64,000 nt of DNA from Leucobacter celer subsp. astrifaciens (GTDB lineage: Bacteria; Actinomycetota; Actinomycetes; Actinomycetales; Microbacteriaceae), in contig NZ_JHEI01000134.1 in the NCBI RefSeq assembly GCF_001273835.1, positions 434,001-498,000 on the forward strand. The letters run 5' to 3'. Positions 33,473 through 41,527 of this stretch are shown here, piece by piece (the first letter of the stretch is position 1; each line of letters begins with the position of its first letter). Position numbers and translations under genes: made by a program. The notes under the pieces were generated by a model. The model ran no database searches, had not been told where the DNA came from, and saw nothing but the letters and a program-made list of their open reading frames with translations.

Positions 33473-33509
33473 GGCGACGGCCGATGCCGAGACGGCATCG
33501 GCCGTCGCC
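33473..33509. terminator. 17-bp perfect hairpin, probable terminator
   Basis: Arms 33473-33489 and 33493-33509 pair perfectly around a 3-base AGA loop, near the end of the 477-bp gene-free stretch after YhgE. There is no T-tract. Between this hairpin and the PhnD start (33510-33689) I see only a probable promoter region and the GGAGGGAAA ribosome site. Confidence 0.6.
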
Positions 33510-33689
33510 GCAGCGCACACGTGATGGCCCCGGTGGCGTGAACCGAAGAGGAACCCGGCGCACCGGCTGTTCAGCTTGGCGGCTTCCCGATGAATAGCGG
33601 TTGAACGCTCACGGGATAGGCGCCTTTCCGGCTCCGCGAGATGAGACCGTTGTTTCGGTTTGGAACCACCACATCTCCGGAGGGAAATC

Positions 33690-34619
33690 ATGAAGCTTCG
33701 TGCACTCAAGACGGCCGCGGTTGTCGCGGGCGTCGCACTCCTCGGACTCGGCCTGGCCTCCTGCACCAGCAGCGCCACCGCCGATGACTCGACCGCGTCG
33801 GCAGACTCGACCGGGTTCGCCGTCGATTCGGAGACGCTGGTGTTCGGCGTCGTGCCCGACTCCGTCGACACCGAGACCAACTACCAGCCGCTGATGGATT
33901 TCATCGCGCAGGAGACGGGGAAGACCGTCGAGTACCACGAGTCGACCGACTACGCTGCACTCATCGAGGCCGCCATCGCGGGCAAGATCGACGTGGCGTC
34001 GTTCTCCGGCTTCACGTACGTCACCGCGACCAACAACGGTGCGGAGCTTACTCCGATCTCGTCGATCGTGACCGAGGAGGGGCAGGAGCCGGGCTACTTC
34101 TCGGAGGCGATCGTTCCCGCCGACAGCAGCATCGACTCGATCGAGGGCTTCGCGGGCCTCAAGGTCTGCTTCGTCGATCCCTCCTCCACCTCGGGGTACC
34201 TCTTCCCGAGCTACAACCTGCTCGAGGTCGGCATCGATCCCGAGACCGATGTCACCCCGGTGTTCGCGGGCAAGCACGACGTGAGCGTGCAGAAGGTCGG
34301 CGAGGGGGTCGAGTGCGAGGCCGGGTTCGCTGAGGACAGCGAGGTGGCCAAGTCGGACAAGGTGAAGTCCATCCAGCAGACCATGGTGCCGGGCGCTCCG
34401 ATCGTCATGTCGACCTCGCTGCCGGCGGACATCCAGGACACCCTCGTCGCCGCGCTGGAGCAGGTGACCATCGACGAGATCATCGCATCGGGCGTCGAGA
34501 GCGCCGATAGCGACGCGTTCCGCGCGACCTTCTACGCGACCGAGCCGGTCGATGACGCTTACTACGACCTCATCCGCGACATCTGCGCGGAGACCAACGC
34601 CCAGCAGTGCCAGGCGTAG
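33690..34619 (+). CDS. phnD: phosphonate/phosphite ABC transporter substrate-binding lipoprotein
   Basis: A 309-residue type 2 binding protein. The signal MKLRALKTAAVVAGVALLGL ends at lipobox LASC with Cys25. TLVFGVVPDS begins the mature fold, and AALIEAAIAGKIDVASFSGF, followed by KVCFVDPSSTSGYLFPSY near 160-178 (phosphonate-binding serines and threonines), is the PhnD hallmark. ATG 33690 has GGAGGGAAA upstream. It is the first gene of phnD-phnC-phnE-dehydrogenase. It delivers an organophosphonate or phosphite to the importer. Confidence 0.9.
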   Translation: MKLRALKTAAVVAGVALLGLGLASCTSSATADDSTASADSTGFAVDSETLVFGVVPDSVDTETNYQPLMDFIAQETGKTVEYHESTDYAALIEAAIAGKIDVASFSGFTYVTATNNGAELTPISSIVTEEGQEPGYFSEAIVPADSSIDSIEGFAGLKVCFVDPSSTSGYLFPSYNLLEVGIDPETDVTPVFAGKHDVSVQKVGEGVECEAGFAEDSEVAKSDKVKSIQQTMVPGAPIVMSTSLPADIQDTLVAALEQVTIDEIIASGVESADSDAFRATFYATEPVDDAYYDLIRDICAETNAQQCQA

Positions 34620-34665
34620 CGGTTCGCCGTACGCACGATTGACCAGAACCCGGGAGGCCACCACC

Positions 34666-35541
34666 ATGACTCAGACCGTTCCTGTGCTCCGCGTCGACGG
34701 GCTCACGAAGCGCTATGACGAGACGACCGCGCTCTCCGATGTCACGCTGCGCGTGGACCGCGGCGAGATCGTCGTGCTGCTCGGCCTCTCGGGTTCTGGA
34801 AAGTCGACCCTGCTGCGCCACATCAACGGCCTCGAGACGCCGACCGCGGGTGCGGTCGAGGTGCTTGGCCGGGGTGTGCCGCAGCTGAACGGACGCGGGC
34901 TGCGCGCGCTGCGCAGCCGCGTCGGCTTCATCTTTCAGCAGTTCGAGCTGGTCGGCCCGCTCACGGTGCTCGAGAACGTGCTGAGCGGGGCGCTGGGTTC
35001 GCTGCGCGGACCCCGCATCGGACTCTTCAGCTACCCGCGTCACCTCAAGCATCGCGCGCTCGAGCGTCTCGATCGCGTCGGCCTCCTCGACCGCGCCTAT
35101 CAGCGCGCCGACACCCTGTCCGGAGGCCAGCAGCAGCGCGTCGCGATCGCTCGCGCGCTGATGCAGGATCCTGAGGTGCTCCTCGCCGATGAGCCCGTGG
35201 CCTCTCTCGACCCCGAATCGAGCACCCAGGTCATGTCGCTCATCCGGGAGATCGCTGCGGACGACGGCCTGACCGTCGTCTGCAGCCTGCACCAAGTCGA
35301 CCTCGCGATCTCGTGGGCCGACAGAATCGTCGGCCTGCGCCACGGCGAGCTCGTGCTCGACATGCCGGCATCGGGTCTCAGCAAGGCCGAGGTGATGGAG
35401 ATCTACGGTCGCGTCGCCACCTCGACCGCCGAGCTCTCGGCCGTCGAGAACGAGCTCGCCGCGCCCGGCGCCGGGCTCGCGCCGGCCGGCGCCGGGCTGC
35501 GCGATCCGCAGAACGCAGGAGTCGCGGAGCTCGTGTCGTGA
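34666..35541 (+). CDS. phnC: phosphonate ABC transporter ATP-binding protein
   Basis: A 291-residue ATPase. Walker A GLSGSGKST is at 40-48, the Q-loop in GFIFQQFELVG near 87-97, signature LSGGQQQRVAIARAL near 151-165, Walker B VLLADEPVASLD near 171-182, and the switch His in CSLHQVDLA near 208. The last 35 residues are an Ala/Gly/Pro-rich tail beyond the usual PhnC end. ATG 34666 follows GGGAGG; the longer upstream frame overlaps phnD and is not used. It energises the PhnE permease. The gene ends in GTGA, overlapping phnE by 4 bp. Confidence 0.92.
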   Translation: MTQTVPVLRVDGLTKRYDETTALSDVTLRVDRGEIVVLLGLSGSGKSTLLRHINGLETPTAGAVEVLGRGVPQLNGRGLRALRSRVGFIFQQFELVGPLTVLENVLSGALGSLRGPRIGLFSYPRHLKHRALERLDRVGLLDRAYQRADTLSGGQQQRVAIARALMQDPEVLLADEPVASLDPESSTQVMSLIREIAADDGLTVVCSLHQVDLAISWADRIVGLRHGELVLDMPASGLSKAEVMEIYGRVATSTAELSAVENELAAPGAGLAPAGAGLRDPQNAGVAELVS

Positions 35542-37244
35542 CGCTCACTTCCCTCCCCGCGCCCTCCGTCGGCGAGCGCGCGCCCCGTCGCCCCCGCGAT
35601 CCGCAACGCATCGCGGCCGGCGTCTCCCTCGGCATCCTCGCGATCCTCGCCGCGGTCGCGCTCGCCCGTATCGATATCTCGATCACCGGCATGTTCGAGA
35701 GCGGTGGGAACGCCCAGCGGTTCTTCGCCCGGGTCGGCGGACTCTCGTTCCCCGAACCGCTCGAACTGCTGCAGCTCACCGTGCTGACAGTCGGGCTGGT
35801 GCTCACCGGCACGGTGCTCGCGGCCGCGATCTCCGTACCGGTCGCCTACCTCGCCGCCGCCAACACATCGCCGAGCGCCGCCTGGCGCGGTGTCGCCCGG
35901 TTCATCGGCGTGTTCACCCGCGCACTTCCCGATGTCGTGCTGGCCATGGTCTTCGTGCTCCTGTTCTCGCTCGGCGCGCTCCCCGGCATCCTCGCGATCG
36001 GCATCCACTCGATCGGCATGATCTCGAAGATGTTCGCCGATGCGATCGAACAGATCGACGAGGGTCCGCGGCTCGCGATCCGCGCGGCCGGCGGCACACG
36101 GCTGCAGGAATTCACGGTCGGGATCCTGCCGCAGGTCGCCCCTTCCTGGGTCGCGACCGTGCTGCACCGCAACGACATCAACCTCCGCGGCTCCGTGATC
36201 CTCGGTTACGTGGGGGTCGCGGGCCTCGGCCTGGAGATGTCGCACGCATTCAAATCGCTCAACTACGGCCTCGGTCTCGGTATCGCGCTGGTGATCTTCG
36301 CGCTGTGCGTCGTGATGGAGATGATCTCGAGCGCGGTCCGCGTGAGCATGCTCGGGGAGCAGGCCGGCAAGGGCGTCTTCGTACGGCTGTTCTCCCGACG
36401 AGGATCGCGCGGCATCGCGTCCGCGCCTCCGGGTGCGGCCGTGTTCGCTTCGATCGAGGCGGCGATGCATCGGCCGTGGACCCCGACCCGGGTGCGCAAC
36501 GTCGGAGCCGCGTGGATCGCGGTCGCGGCCGTCGTCGCGGGGGTGGTCGTGAGCAACATCACCTGGAGCGACTTCTTCACCTTCTGGGCGAAGGTGCCGG
36601 CCGTCGCGGCCTCGTTCTGGCCGCCGAACTTCGGCAACTACGGCTTCGAGACGATCTTCAACGCCATGATCGAGACCATCGAGATCGCGCTGGCGGCGAC
36701 GCTCATCACGTTCGTGCTGTCGATCGTGATCGGTTCGCTCGCGGCGAGCAACGTCGCCCCGAACCCGGCGACGCGCGGCGGCTTCCGCTTCCTGCTCGTC
36801 GTGATCCGCGGCGTCCCCGAGCTCATCCTCGCGATCGTGCTCATCGTCATCACGGGTCTCGGCGCCCAGGCCGGCACCATCGCACTCGCCGTCGGCGGTG
36901 TCGGGCTGCTCGGCAAGCTCATCGCCGACTCCCTCGAGGAGGTGCCGCGCGGCCCCGAGCGAGCGCTCGCCGCAGCCGGCGCGAGCCGCATGCAGAAGTT
37001 CGCGGGCGCCACGCTGCCGCAGGGTGCGCCCGCGCTCATCGGCCACACCTTCTACCTGCTCGATACGAACATCCGTGCGGCGACGCTGCTCGGCATCGTC
37101 GGAGGCGGCGGAGTCGGCTACTACCTGCTGAACGCCGGGCAGGGTTCGAACTACCAGCTCGTGGGTTCGATCGTGATCATGATCCTCATCACGGTGCTGC
37201 TCGTCGAGGGGCTCGCCATGTGGATGCGGAACGTGCTGCGATGA
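35538..37244 (+). CDS. phnE: phosphonate ABC permease, two PhnE domains fused
   Basis: A 568-residue membrane protein made of two PhnE-type permease halves (about 25-275 and 310-568). Each has about five or six hydrophobic segments and an EAA-like loop: EQIDEGPRLAIRAAGGTRLQ near 173 in the first half, and LEEVPRGPERALAAAGASRM near 470 in the second. The two halves share the DTNIRAATLLGIVGGGGVG/NDINLRGSVILGYVGVAGLG theme. Such duplication gives a complete channel in one chain and occurs in some phosphonate importers. GTG 35538 overlaps the phnC stop, and the stop overlaps the next ATG. Confidence 0.9.
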   Translation: MTLTSLPAPSVGERAPRRPRDPQRIAAGVSLGILAILAAVALARIDISITGMFESGGNAQRFFARVGGLSFPEPLELLQLTVLTVGLVLTGTVLAAAISVPVAYLAAANTSPSAAWRGVARFIGVFTRALPDVVLAMVFVLLFSLGALPGILAIGIHSIGMISKMFADAIEQIDEGPRLAIRAAGGTRLQEFTVGILPQVAPSWVATVLHRNDINLRGSVILGYVGVAGLGLEMSHAFKSLNYGLGLGIALVIFALCVVMEMISSAVRVSMLGEQAGKGVFVRLFSRRGSRGIASAPPGAAVFASIEAAMHRPWTPTRVRNVGAAWIAVAAVVAGVVVSNITWSDFFTFWAKVPAVAASFWPPNFGNYGFETIFNAMIETIEIALAATLITFVLSIVIGSLAASNVAPNPATRGGFRFLLVVIRGVPELILAIVLIVITGLGAQAGTIALAVGGVGLLGKLIADSLEEVPRGPERALAAAGASRMQKFAGATLPQGAPALIGHTFYLLDTNIRAATLLGIVGGGGVGYYLLNAGQGSNYQLVGSIVIMILITVLLVEGLAMWMRNVLR

Positions 37245-38383
37245 GCGGGGCTCCGCTCCCGCCCGCGCCGCCTCGCACCGAATCGGCGCCGGGGAATCGA
37301 GCAGTGGTCGCAACCTCGATGCTCTTCACGGGAGTCGGCGAGCCGCACGAACCCGGAGTGGTCGAGCGAGTGCGGGTGCGCTCCGGCGAGGTGCTGGTGC
37401 GGATCGAACTCGCCACGGTGTGCGGGTCCGATGTCCACACCGTGCTCGGCCATCGCATCGAACCGACGCCGCTCGTGCTGGGGCATGAGGCCGTCGGGCA
37501 CGTGGTGGAGGTGGGCGCCGGCGGAGCACGCTACACCGACGGCGAGGACGTCGCCGTCGGGGATCGCGTGGTGTGGTCCGTCGCGGTGCACTGCGGCGAC
37601 TGCGACCGCTGCGCGCGCGGGCTCCCGCAGAAGTGCCGGTCGCTTCGCAAGTACGGTCATGAGCGCCTCGAACCCGGGTGGGAGCTCGCCGGCGGCTTCG
37701 CGAGCCACGTGCAGCTGCTGGCGGGAACCCCGTTGGTGCGGGTGAGCGAGGACGTGCCGGCCGAGGTGCTCGCTCCTGCGGGGTGCGGGATCGCGACGGC
37801 CTGGGCCGCGGTCACCGGCGCCGAGCTCGCAGTGGCGCTGCGGTCCGCGACGGTGCTCATCACGGGCGGTGGACTCATCGGGCTCGCCGCGTCGGCGATG
37901 GCCTCCGCGCGCGGGGCGACCGTCGTCCTCTCGGATCCCGATGCGGGGCGCCGCGATTTGGCGCTCCGATTCGGCGCGTCCGAGACGGTGGATCCCGCGG
38001 AGGGTGCCCCCGCGGCGCAGGATCCCGGGCGCGAGTTCGACGCCGTGATCGACGCGTCGGGCGCCCCGGCGGCGATTGCCGCGGGGCTCGACGCGCTCGG
38101 CGTCGGCGGGGTCGCCGTGTGGGTGGGAAGCGTCTTCCCGACGGCTCCGGTCGCCGTTGTGCCCGAACGCGTCGTTCGGGGGCTGGTCACCGTGACCGGT
38201 GTGCACAACTACACACCCGCGGATCTCGAGGGTGCGGTCGGGTTCCTGCACGCGCACTGGCGGGAGTTCCCGTTCCCGGAGCTCGTCGGCGAAACGCTGC
38301 CGCTGGAAGCGCTCGACCGGGCGATCGAACGCGCCGCCCGGCGCCTCGAGGTGCGTGTCGGCATCGTCCCGCACGCGGGCTGA
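37241..38383 (+). CDS. zinc alcohol dehydrogenase, phosphonate-catabolism associated (HpnZ-like)
   Basis: A 380-residue MDR enzyme. Catalytic zinc residues are in TVCGSDVHTVLG and LGHEAVGHV, the full structural zinc loop is CGDCDRCARGLPQKC (near 113-127), and the cofactor loop is GGGLIGLAASAMA near 208. It overlaps phnE by 4 bp (ATGA), so it belongs to the phosphonate operon. Placement and layout match the proposed phosphonate-catabolism alcohol dehydrogenase family (HpnZ_proposed), whose substrate is not established; a hydroxyalkylphosphonate is one possibility. No C-P lyase, phosphonatase or PhnY/PhnZ is in the window. The family assignment is from knowledge and context, not a search. Confidence 0.8.
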   Translation: MSGAPLPPAPPRTESAPGNRAVVATSMLFTGVGEPHEPGVVERVRVRSGEVLVRIELATVCGSDVHTVLGHRIEPTPLVLGHEAVGHVVEVGAGGARYTDGEDVAVGDRVVWSVAVHCGDCDRCARGLPQKCRSLRKYGHERLEPGWELAGGFASHVQLLAGTPLVRVSEDVPAEVLAPAGCGIATAWAAVTGAELAVALRSATVLITGGGLIGLAASAMASARGATVVLSDPDAGRRDLALRFGASETVDPAEGAPAAQDPGREFDAVIDASGAPAAIAAGLDALGVGGVAVWVGSVFPTAPVAVVPERVVRGLVTVTGVHNYTPADLEGAVGFLHAHWREFPFPELVGETLPLEALDRAIERAARRLEVRVGIVPHAG

Positions 38384-38458
38384 GGGTTTCGCCGACTCGC
38401 GCCGGCGCTGCCGTGCCAGGAGGATCTGCCCGCCGTTCGCGAATCCGTGCCGATACGC

Positions 38459-39286
38459 TCAGCCGAGCTGCGGCACGGTGATCTGGTCCATGTCGGCGAA
38501 GGACTGGTTCTCACCGGCCATCACCCACAGGAACGAGTAGTTCGTCGTGCCGGCGCCGAAGTGCACCGACCACGCGGGCGAGATCACGACGTCCCCGTTG
38601 CGCAGCACGACGTGGCGCGTCTGGCCGGGGAGACCCATGAAGTGGAACACCCGCTCGTTCTCATCGAGATCGAAGTAGACGTAGACCTCGGTGCGGCGGT
38701 CGTGCGTGTGCGGAGGCATGCTGTTCCACACGTTGCCGGTCTCGGGTGCGGTGATGCCGAGCACCAGCTGGCTGCTGCGCACACCGTCTTCGTGGATGTG
38801 CTTGCGCACGATGCGCCGATTGGCGTGCTCCTGCTCGCCCGTCTCGGTGGTGAGCGCCTCGGCGGCCGGGATGAGCGTCGTGGGATGATCCTCGTGCGAG
38901 ATCGCCGAGGAGAGGAAGAACCGGGTCTCCTCGGTATCGGCCTCGAAGGAGATCTCCCGTGCGCCGCGACCGATGTAGAGGGCGTCGAGGTGTGCGACGG
39001 GGTACCGGGTGCCGTCGACCGTCACGGTGCCGCTGCCGCTGAGTCCGGTGACGGCGAGTTCGCGCCTCTGGCAGAAGTAGTCGGCGCGCAGGGCGGCGTA
39101 GTTCTCGAGTGCGAGCACCGTACCCGGTGCCGGCTGAGCGCCGCCGAGTACCATCCGATCCTCGTGGCTGTACACGACGTTGATCCTGCCGGGCTCGAAC
39201 AGGTCGCCGAGTACAAAGCGCTCCCGCAGCTCCTCGTCGCTCATGTGCGCGAGCTCGTGCGGATGGGTGGCGTGACGGATGTCCAT
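38459..39286 (-). CDS. kduI: 5-dehydro-4-deoxy-D-glucuronate isomerase
   Basis: A 275-residue bicupin isomerase. The zinc site is visible in MPPHTHDRRTEVYVYFDL (His, His, Glu near 190-207) and the fourth ligand His in WSVHFGAGTTNYSF near 240. The family ending, FLWVMAGENQSFADMD, is intact. KduI converts 5-keto-4-deoxyuronate, released from unsaturated uronates of pectin or glycosaminoglycans, to 3-deoxy-D-glycero-2,5-hexodiulosonate. KduD, KDG kinase and KDPG aldolase are encoded at 46.9-49.2 kb, so the pathway is complete from this step. It is the last gene of the leftward operon. AAGGA precedes the ATG. Confidence 0.93.
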   Translation of the reverse strand: MDIRHATHPHELAHMSDEELRERFVLGDLFEPGRINVVYSHEDRMVLGGAQPAPGTVLALENYAALRADYFCQRRELAVTGLSGSGTVTVDGTRYPVAHLDALYIGRGAREISFEADTEETRFFLSSAISHEDHPTTLIPAAEALTTETGEQEHANRRIVRKHIHEDGVRSSQLVLGITAPETGNVWNSMPPHTHDRRTEVYVYFDLDENERVFHFMGLPGQTRHVVLRNGDVVISPAWSVHFGAGTTNYSFLWVMAGENQSFADMDQITVPQLG

Positions 39287-39314
39287 GGATTCCTTCTACT
39301 TCGTTCGGGGAGGG

Positions 39315-40286
39315 TCAGTGGTCGGTGCTGCTGACGACGTTCTTCGGAGCACCCTCGGCGAATGCGACGATGTTGCGACCGGCGATCGCGAACACCTCGT
39401 CGGCCTCGTCGGTGTGGAAGCCGATGTGCGGAGTCAGCACGAGATTCGGATGTTCGAGCGGCAAGGATTCCAGCTGCGGCGGTTCGCTCTCGAACACATC
39501 GAGGCCGGCGCCGAAGATGCGGTTCTCGCGCAGCAGGGCGAACAGGGCGTCGCGGTCGAGGATCTCGTCGCGCGCGGTGTTGACGACGATCGCCGAGGTT
39601 TTCAGAGCGCCCAGCAGCTCGGCCGACACGATGCCCTCGGTCTCGGGGGTGTGGGTGAGGTGCAGTGAGACGACGTCGCTGATGCTGAAGAGCTCATCGA
39701 GTTCGACACGGCGGCCGGGCAGTTCGCTCTCGACCTCCGGGCGCACGGTCCGGTTCCAGTAGACGACGTCCATGCCGAGGGCGTGGCCGATGCGGATGAC
39801 CTCACGACCGATGGCGCCGGTGCCGACCACTCCGAGGGTCCGGTCGCGCAGTTTGATCCCCTGGTGCTTCGCCCATTCGCCGGAGCGCACGATGGCGTCG
39901 CCCTCCGTGACACGGCGGGCGACGGCGAAGATCAATGCGATCGCGTGCTCGGCGACGCTGCGGCTCGCGAAGTCGGGCACGTTGGTGACCGTGATCCCGA
40001 GGCGCTCGGCCTCGGCGACGTCGACGAAGCGGTGCGCGCCCGTGCCCACGAAGCTGACGAGCCGCAGGCCCGGCACCGAGGAAAGGAAGGCCTCGGGAAG
40101 CGGGCCCTGGTCGCCGATGATGTAGACGGCGTCGTAGCCCTGCGCCCGGGCGATGGTCGCCTCGGTGTCGGAGAAGCGCTCCTCGAACCAGTCGAGCTGG
40201 TGGCCGGCGGCGCGGAGCGGTTCGATGACGTCCCGGCGCACGATATCGGCGTATTGCGATTCGCCGTCGATGCAAACGATCTTCAC
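39315..40286 (-). CDS. D-2-hydroxyacid dehydrogenase
   Basis: A 323-residue NAD(P)-dependent enzyme. The catalytic domain is at both ends, and the cofactor loop GVVGTGAIGREV lies near residue 148. The catalytic triad is visible: Arg in VNTARDEILD (near 234), Glu in DVFESEPP (near 264), His in LTPHIGFHT (near 284). The start is GTG with GAAAGGGA upstream. It sits between kduI and the ABC transporter genes in one direction. A role in reducing or oxidising a 2-keto or 2-hydroxy sugar acid related to uronates is likely. A second, frameshifted D-2-hydroxyacid dehydrogenase lies at 45872. Confidence 0.88.
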   Translation of the reverse strand: MKIVCIDGESQYADIVRRDVIEPLRAAGHQLDWFEERFSDTEATIARAQGYDAVYIIGDQGPLPEAFLSSVPGLRLVSFVGTGAHRFVDVAEAERLGITVTNVPDFASRSVAEHAIALIFAVARRVTEGDAIVRSGEWAKHQGIKLRDRTLGVVGTGAIGREVIRIGHALGMDVVYWNRTVRPEVESELPGRRVELDELFSISDVVSLHLTHTPETEGIVSAELLGALKTSAIVVNTARDEILDRDALFALLRENRIFGAGLDVFESEPPQLESLPLEHPNLVLTPHIGFHTDEADEVFAIAGRNIVAFAEGAPKNVVSSTDH

Positions 40287-40314
40287 GGGTGGATCCCTTT
40301 CGTGAGAGGTGGGT

Positions 40315-40354
40315 GCGGGGGCCGAGGCGCTGGGCCGGTCGCCTCGGCCCCCGC
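40315..40354 (-). promoter_or_regulatory. intercistronic hairpin after SBP gene
   Basis: GCGGGGGCCGAGGC (40315-40328) pairs perfectly with GCCTCGGCCCCCGC (40341-40354), a 14-bp stem with a 12-base loop. It lies just downstream of the SBP stop codon and ahead of the hydroxyacid dehydrogenase. Probably it raises SBP mRNA relative to downstream genes or terminates part of the transcripts. Confidence 0.6.
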
Positions 40355-40374
40355 GGTTCGTGAGAAGCGAGCGG

Positions 40375-41481
40375 CTACTGCGCGACCCAGCGGTTGAACT
40401 GGTCGGTCAGATCGGCGTTGTTCTCCTTGTAGTAGGCGGCGTCGAGGGCGATCGCGTTGGCCACGTTGTCGCCGACGGGCAGGAAGGGCTGGATGTCCTC
40501 GGGAAAGTCGCTCACCGCGACGCCGGTGCTGGCCGCCGGGATGGGCGTGGGCACGCGGGAGGCGAAGGCGATCTGGCCCGCGGTGTTCTCGACCACGCTC
40601 TTCAGCAGATGCTGCGCGGCCTCGGGGTTCGGCGCGTCGGCGGGAATCGCCCAGACGCTGTTCGCGTAGCCGGCCTGGTCCCAGCCCACGGAGATGGGGA
40701 AGTCGTTCTGGCTCGCCGTGAAGGCGCGGTTCGCCCATACGATACCGAGGTCGCAGGAGCCGTTCTCGAAGCTCTCGATCGACTGCGCGCCGCTCGACCA
40801 CCAGGTGACGCTGTCCTTGATGGTGTCGAGCTTCGCGAAGGCGCGCTCCGTGTCGAGCGGGTACAGCTCGTCGGGGGCGACGCCGTCGGCCAGCAGGGCC
40901 GATTCCAGGGTCCAGCCGTACTGCGGGTTGTTGAACAGGCAGCGCTGGCCCTCGAACTTGGCGGTGTCGTAGAGGTCCTCCCAGGTCGCGGGGTGCTCGC
41001 CGTCCTCGGGCCACTTCTCCGAGTTCCAGGCGAGCACCATGCCGAAGGTGCCGACCTCGATGCCGGTGGAGGAATAGGTGCCCTCGACGAGCTGATCGAC
41101 GGGCACGATGTCCGTGTCGATCTCCGCGAGGTACCCCTTGTCGGCTGCCTCCTGCGCATCGCTCACGGATGGCAGGAAGACGAGGCTCCAGCTGACCGCG
41201 CTGTTCTGCGCTGCGGCGAAGAACTTCGTCGATGCCTCGTTGTAGTCGTCGGTGACGGTGACGCCGGTCTCCTCTGTGAAGTCGGCGAAGAGGGTGTCGT
41301 TCAGCCCCTCCCAGACGTCGCCGCCGCTGGTGTCGTAGAAGAGGATCTCGCCGGAGATGTCACCGCCGTCGGCGGAGCCGGATCCCGAACCGGAATCCGC
41401 GCCGCCGCAGCTCGTGAGTGCGAGCGCGCCGGCGAGGGCGAGAGCACCGAGCGAGGCGGTGCGGGTGAGGGTTGTCTTCAT
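40375..41481 (-). CDS. ABC transporter substrate-binding lipoprotein (polyamine/iron family)
   Basis: About 368 residues. The signal peptide ends at lipobox LTSC with Cys25, followed by a Gly/Ser/Asp linker. The body resembles PotD/FbpA-type binding proteins (GEILFYDTSGGDVWEG; GMVLAWNSEKWPEDGEHPATW; SCDLGIVWANRAF). The start is moved to ATG 41481 because AAGGAAGGA lies just upstream and the signal sequence begins there; an earlier in-frame ATG at 41505 adds only hydrophilic residues. It is encoded with a matching ATPase and fused permease. Context in a uronate regulon suggests a sugar-acid or other carboxylate ligand rather than polyamine. Confidence 0.88.
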   Translation of the reverse strand: MKTTLTRTASLGALALAGALALTSCGGADSGSGSGSADGGDISGEILFYDTSGGDVWEGLNDTLFADFTEETGVTVTDDYNEASTKFFAAAQNSAVSWSLVFLPSVSDAQEAADKGYLAEIDTDIVPVDQLVEGTYSSTGIEVGTFGMVLAWNSEKWPEDGEHPATWEDLYDTAKFEGQRCLFNNPQYGWTLESALLADGVAPDELYPLDTERAFAKLDTIKDSVTWWSSGAQSIESFENGSCDLGIVWANRAFTASQNDFPISVGWDQAGYANSVWAIPADAPNPEAAQHLLKSVVENTAGQIAFASRVPTPIPAASTGVAVSDFPEDIQPFLPVGDNVANAIALDAAYYKENNADLTDQFNRWVAQ

Positions 41482-41527
41482 ATGCGTGTCCTTCCTTGGA
41501 TGCATGCTGGGGTGGGGTCGAGCGAGG

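Noticed and set aside
33510..33689. Pho-box upstream of phnD
   Set aside because: Some GTTCA-like fragments occur (CTGTTCAGC, GGTTGAACG) but no clean tandem repeat of the actinobacterial PHO box could be seen.
39315..40286. D-2-hydroxyacid dehydrogenase as a phosphite dehydrogenase (PtxD) belonging to the phnDCE importer
   Set aside because: It is on the other strand, in one operon with kduI and the polyamine-type importer, separated from phnDCE by the kduI gene and a convergent junction.
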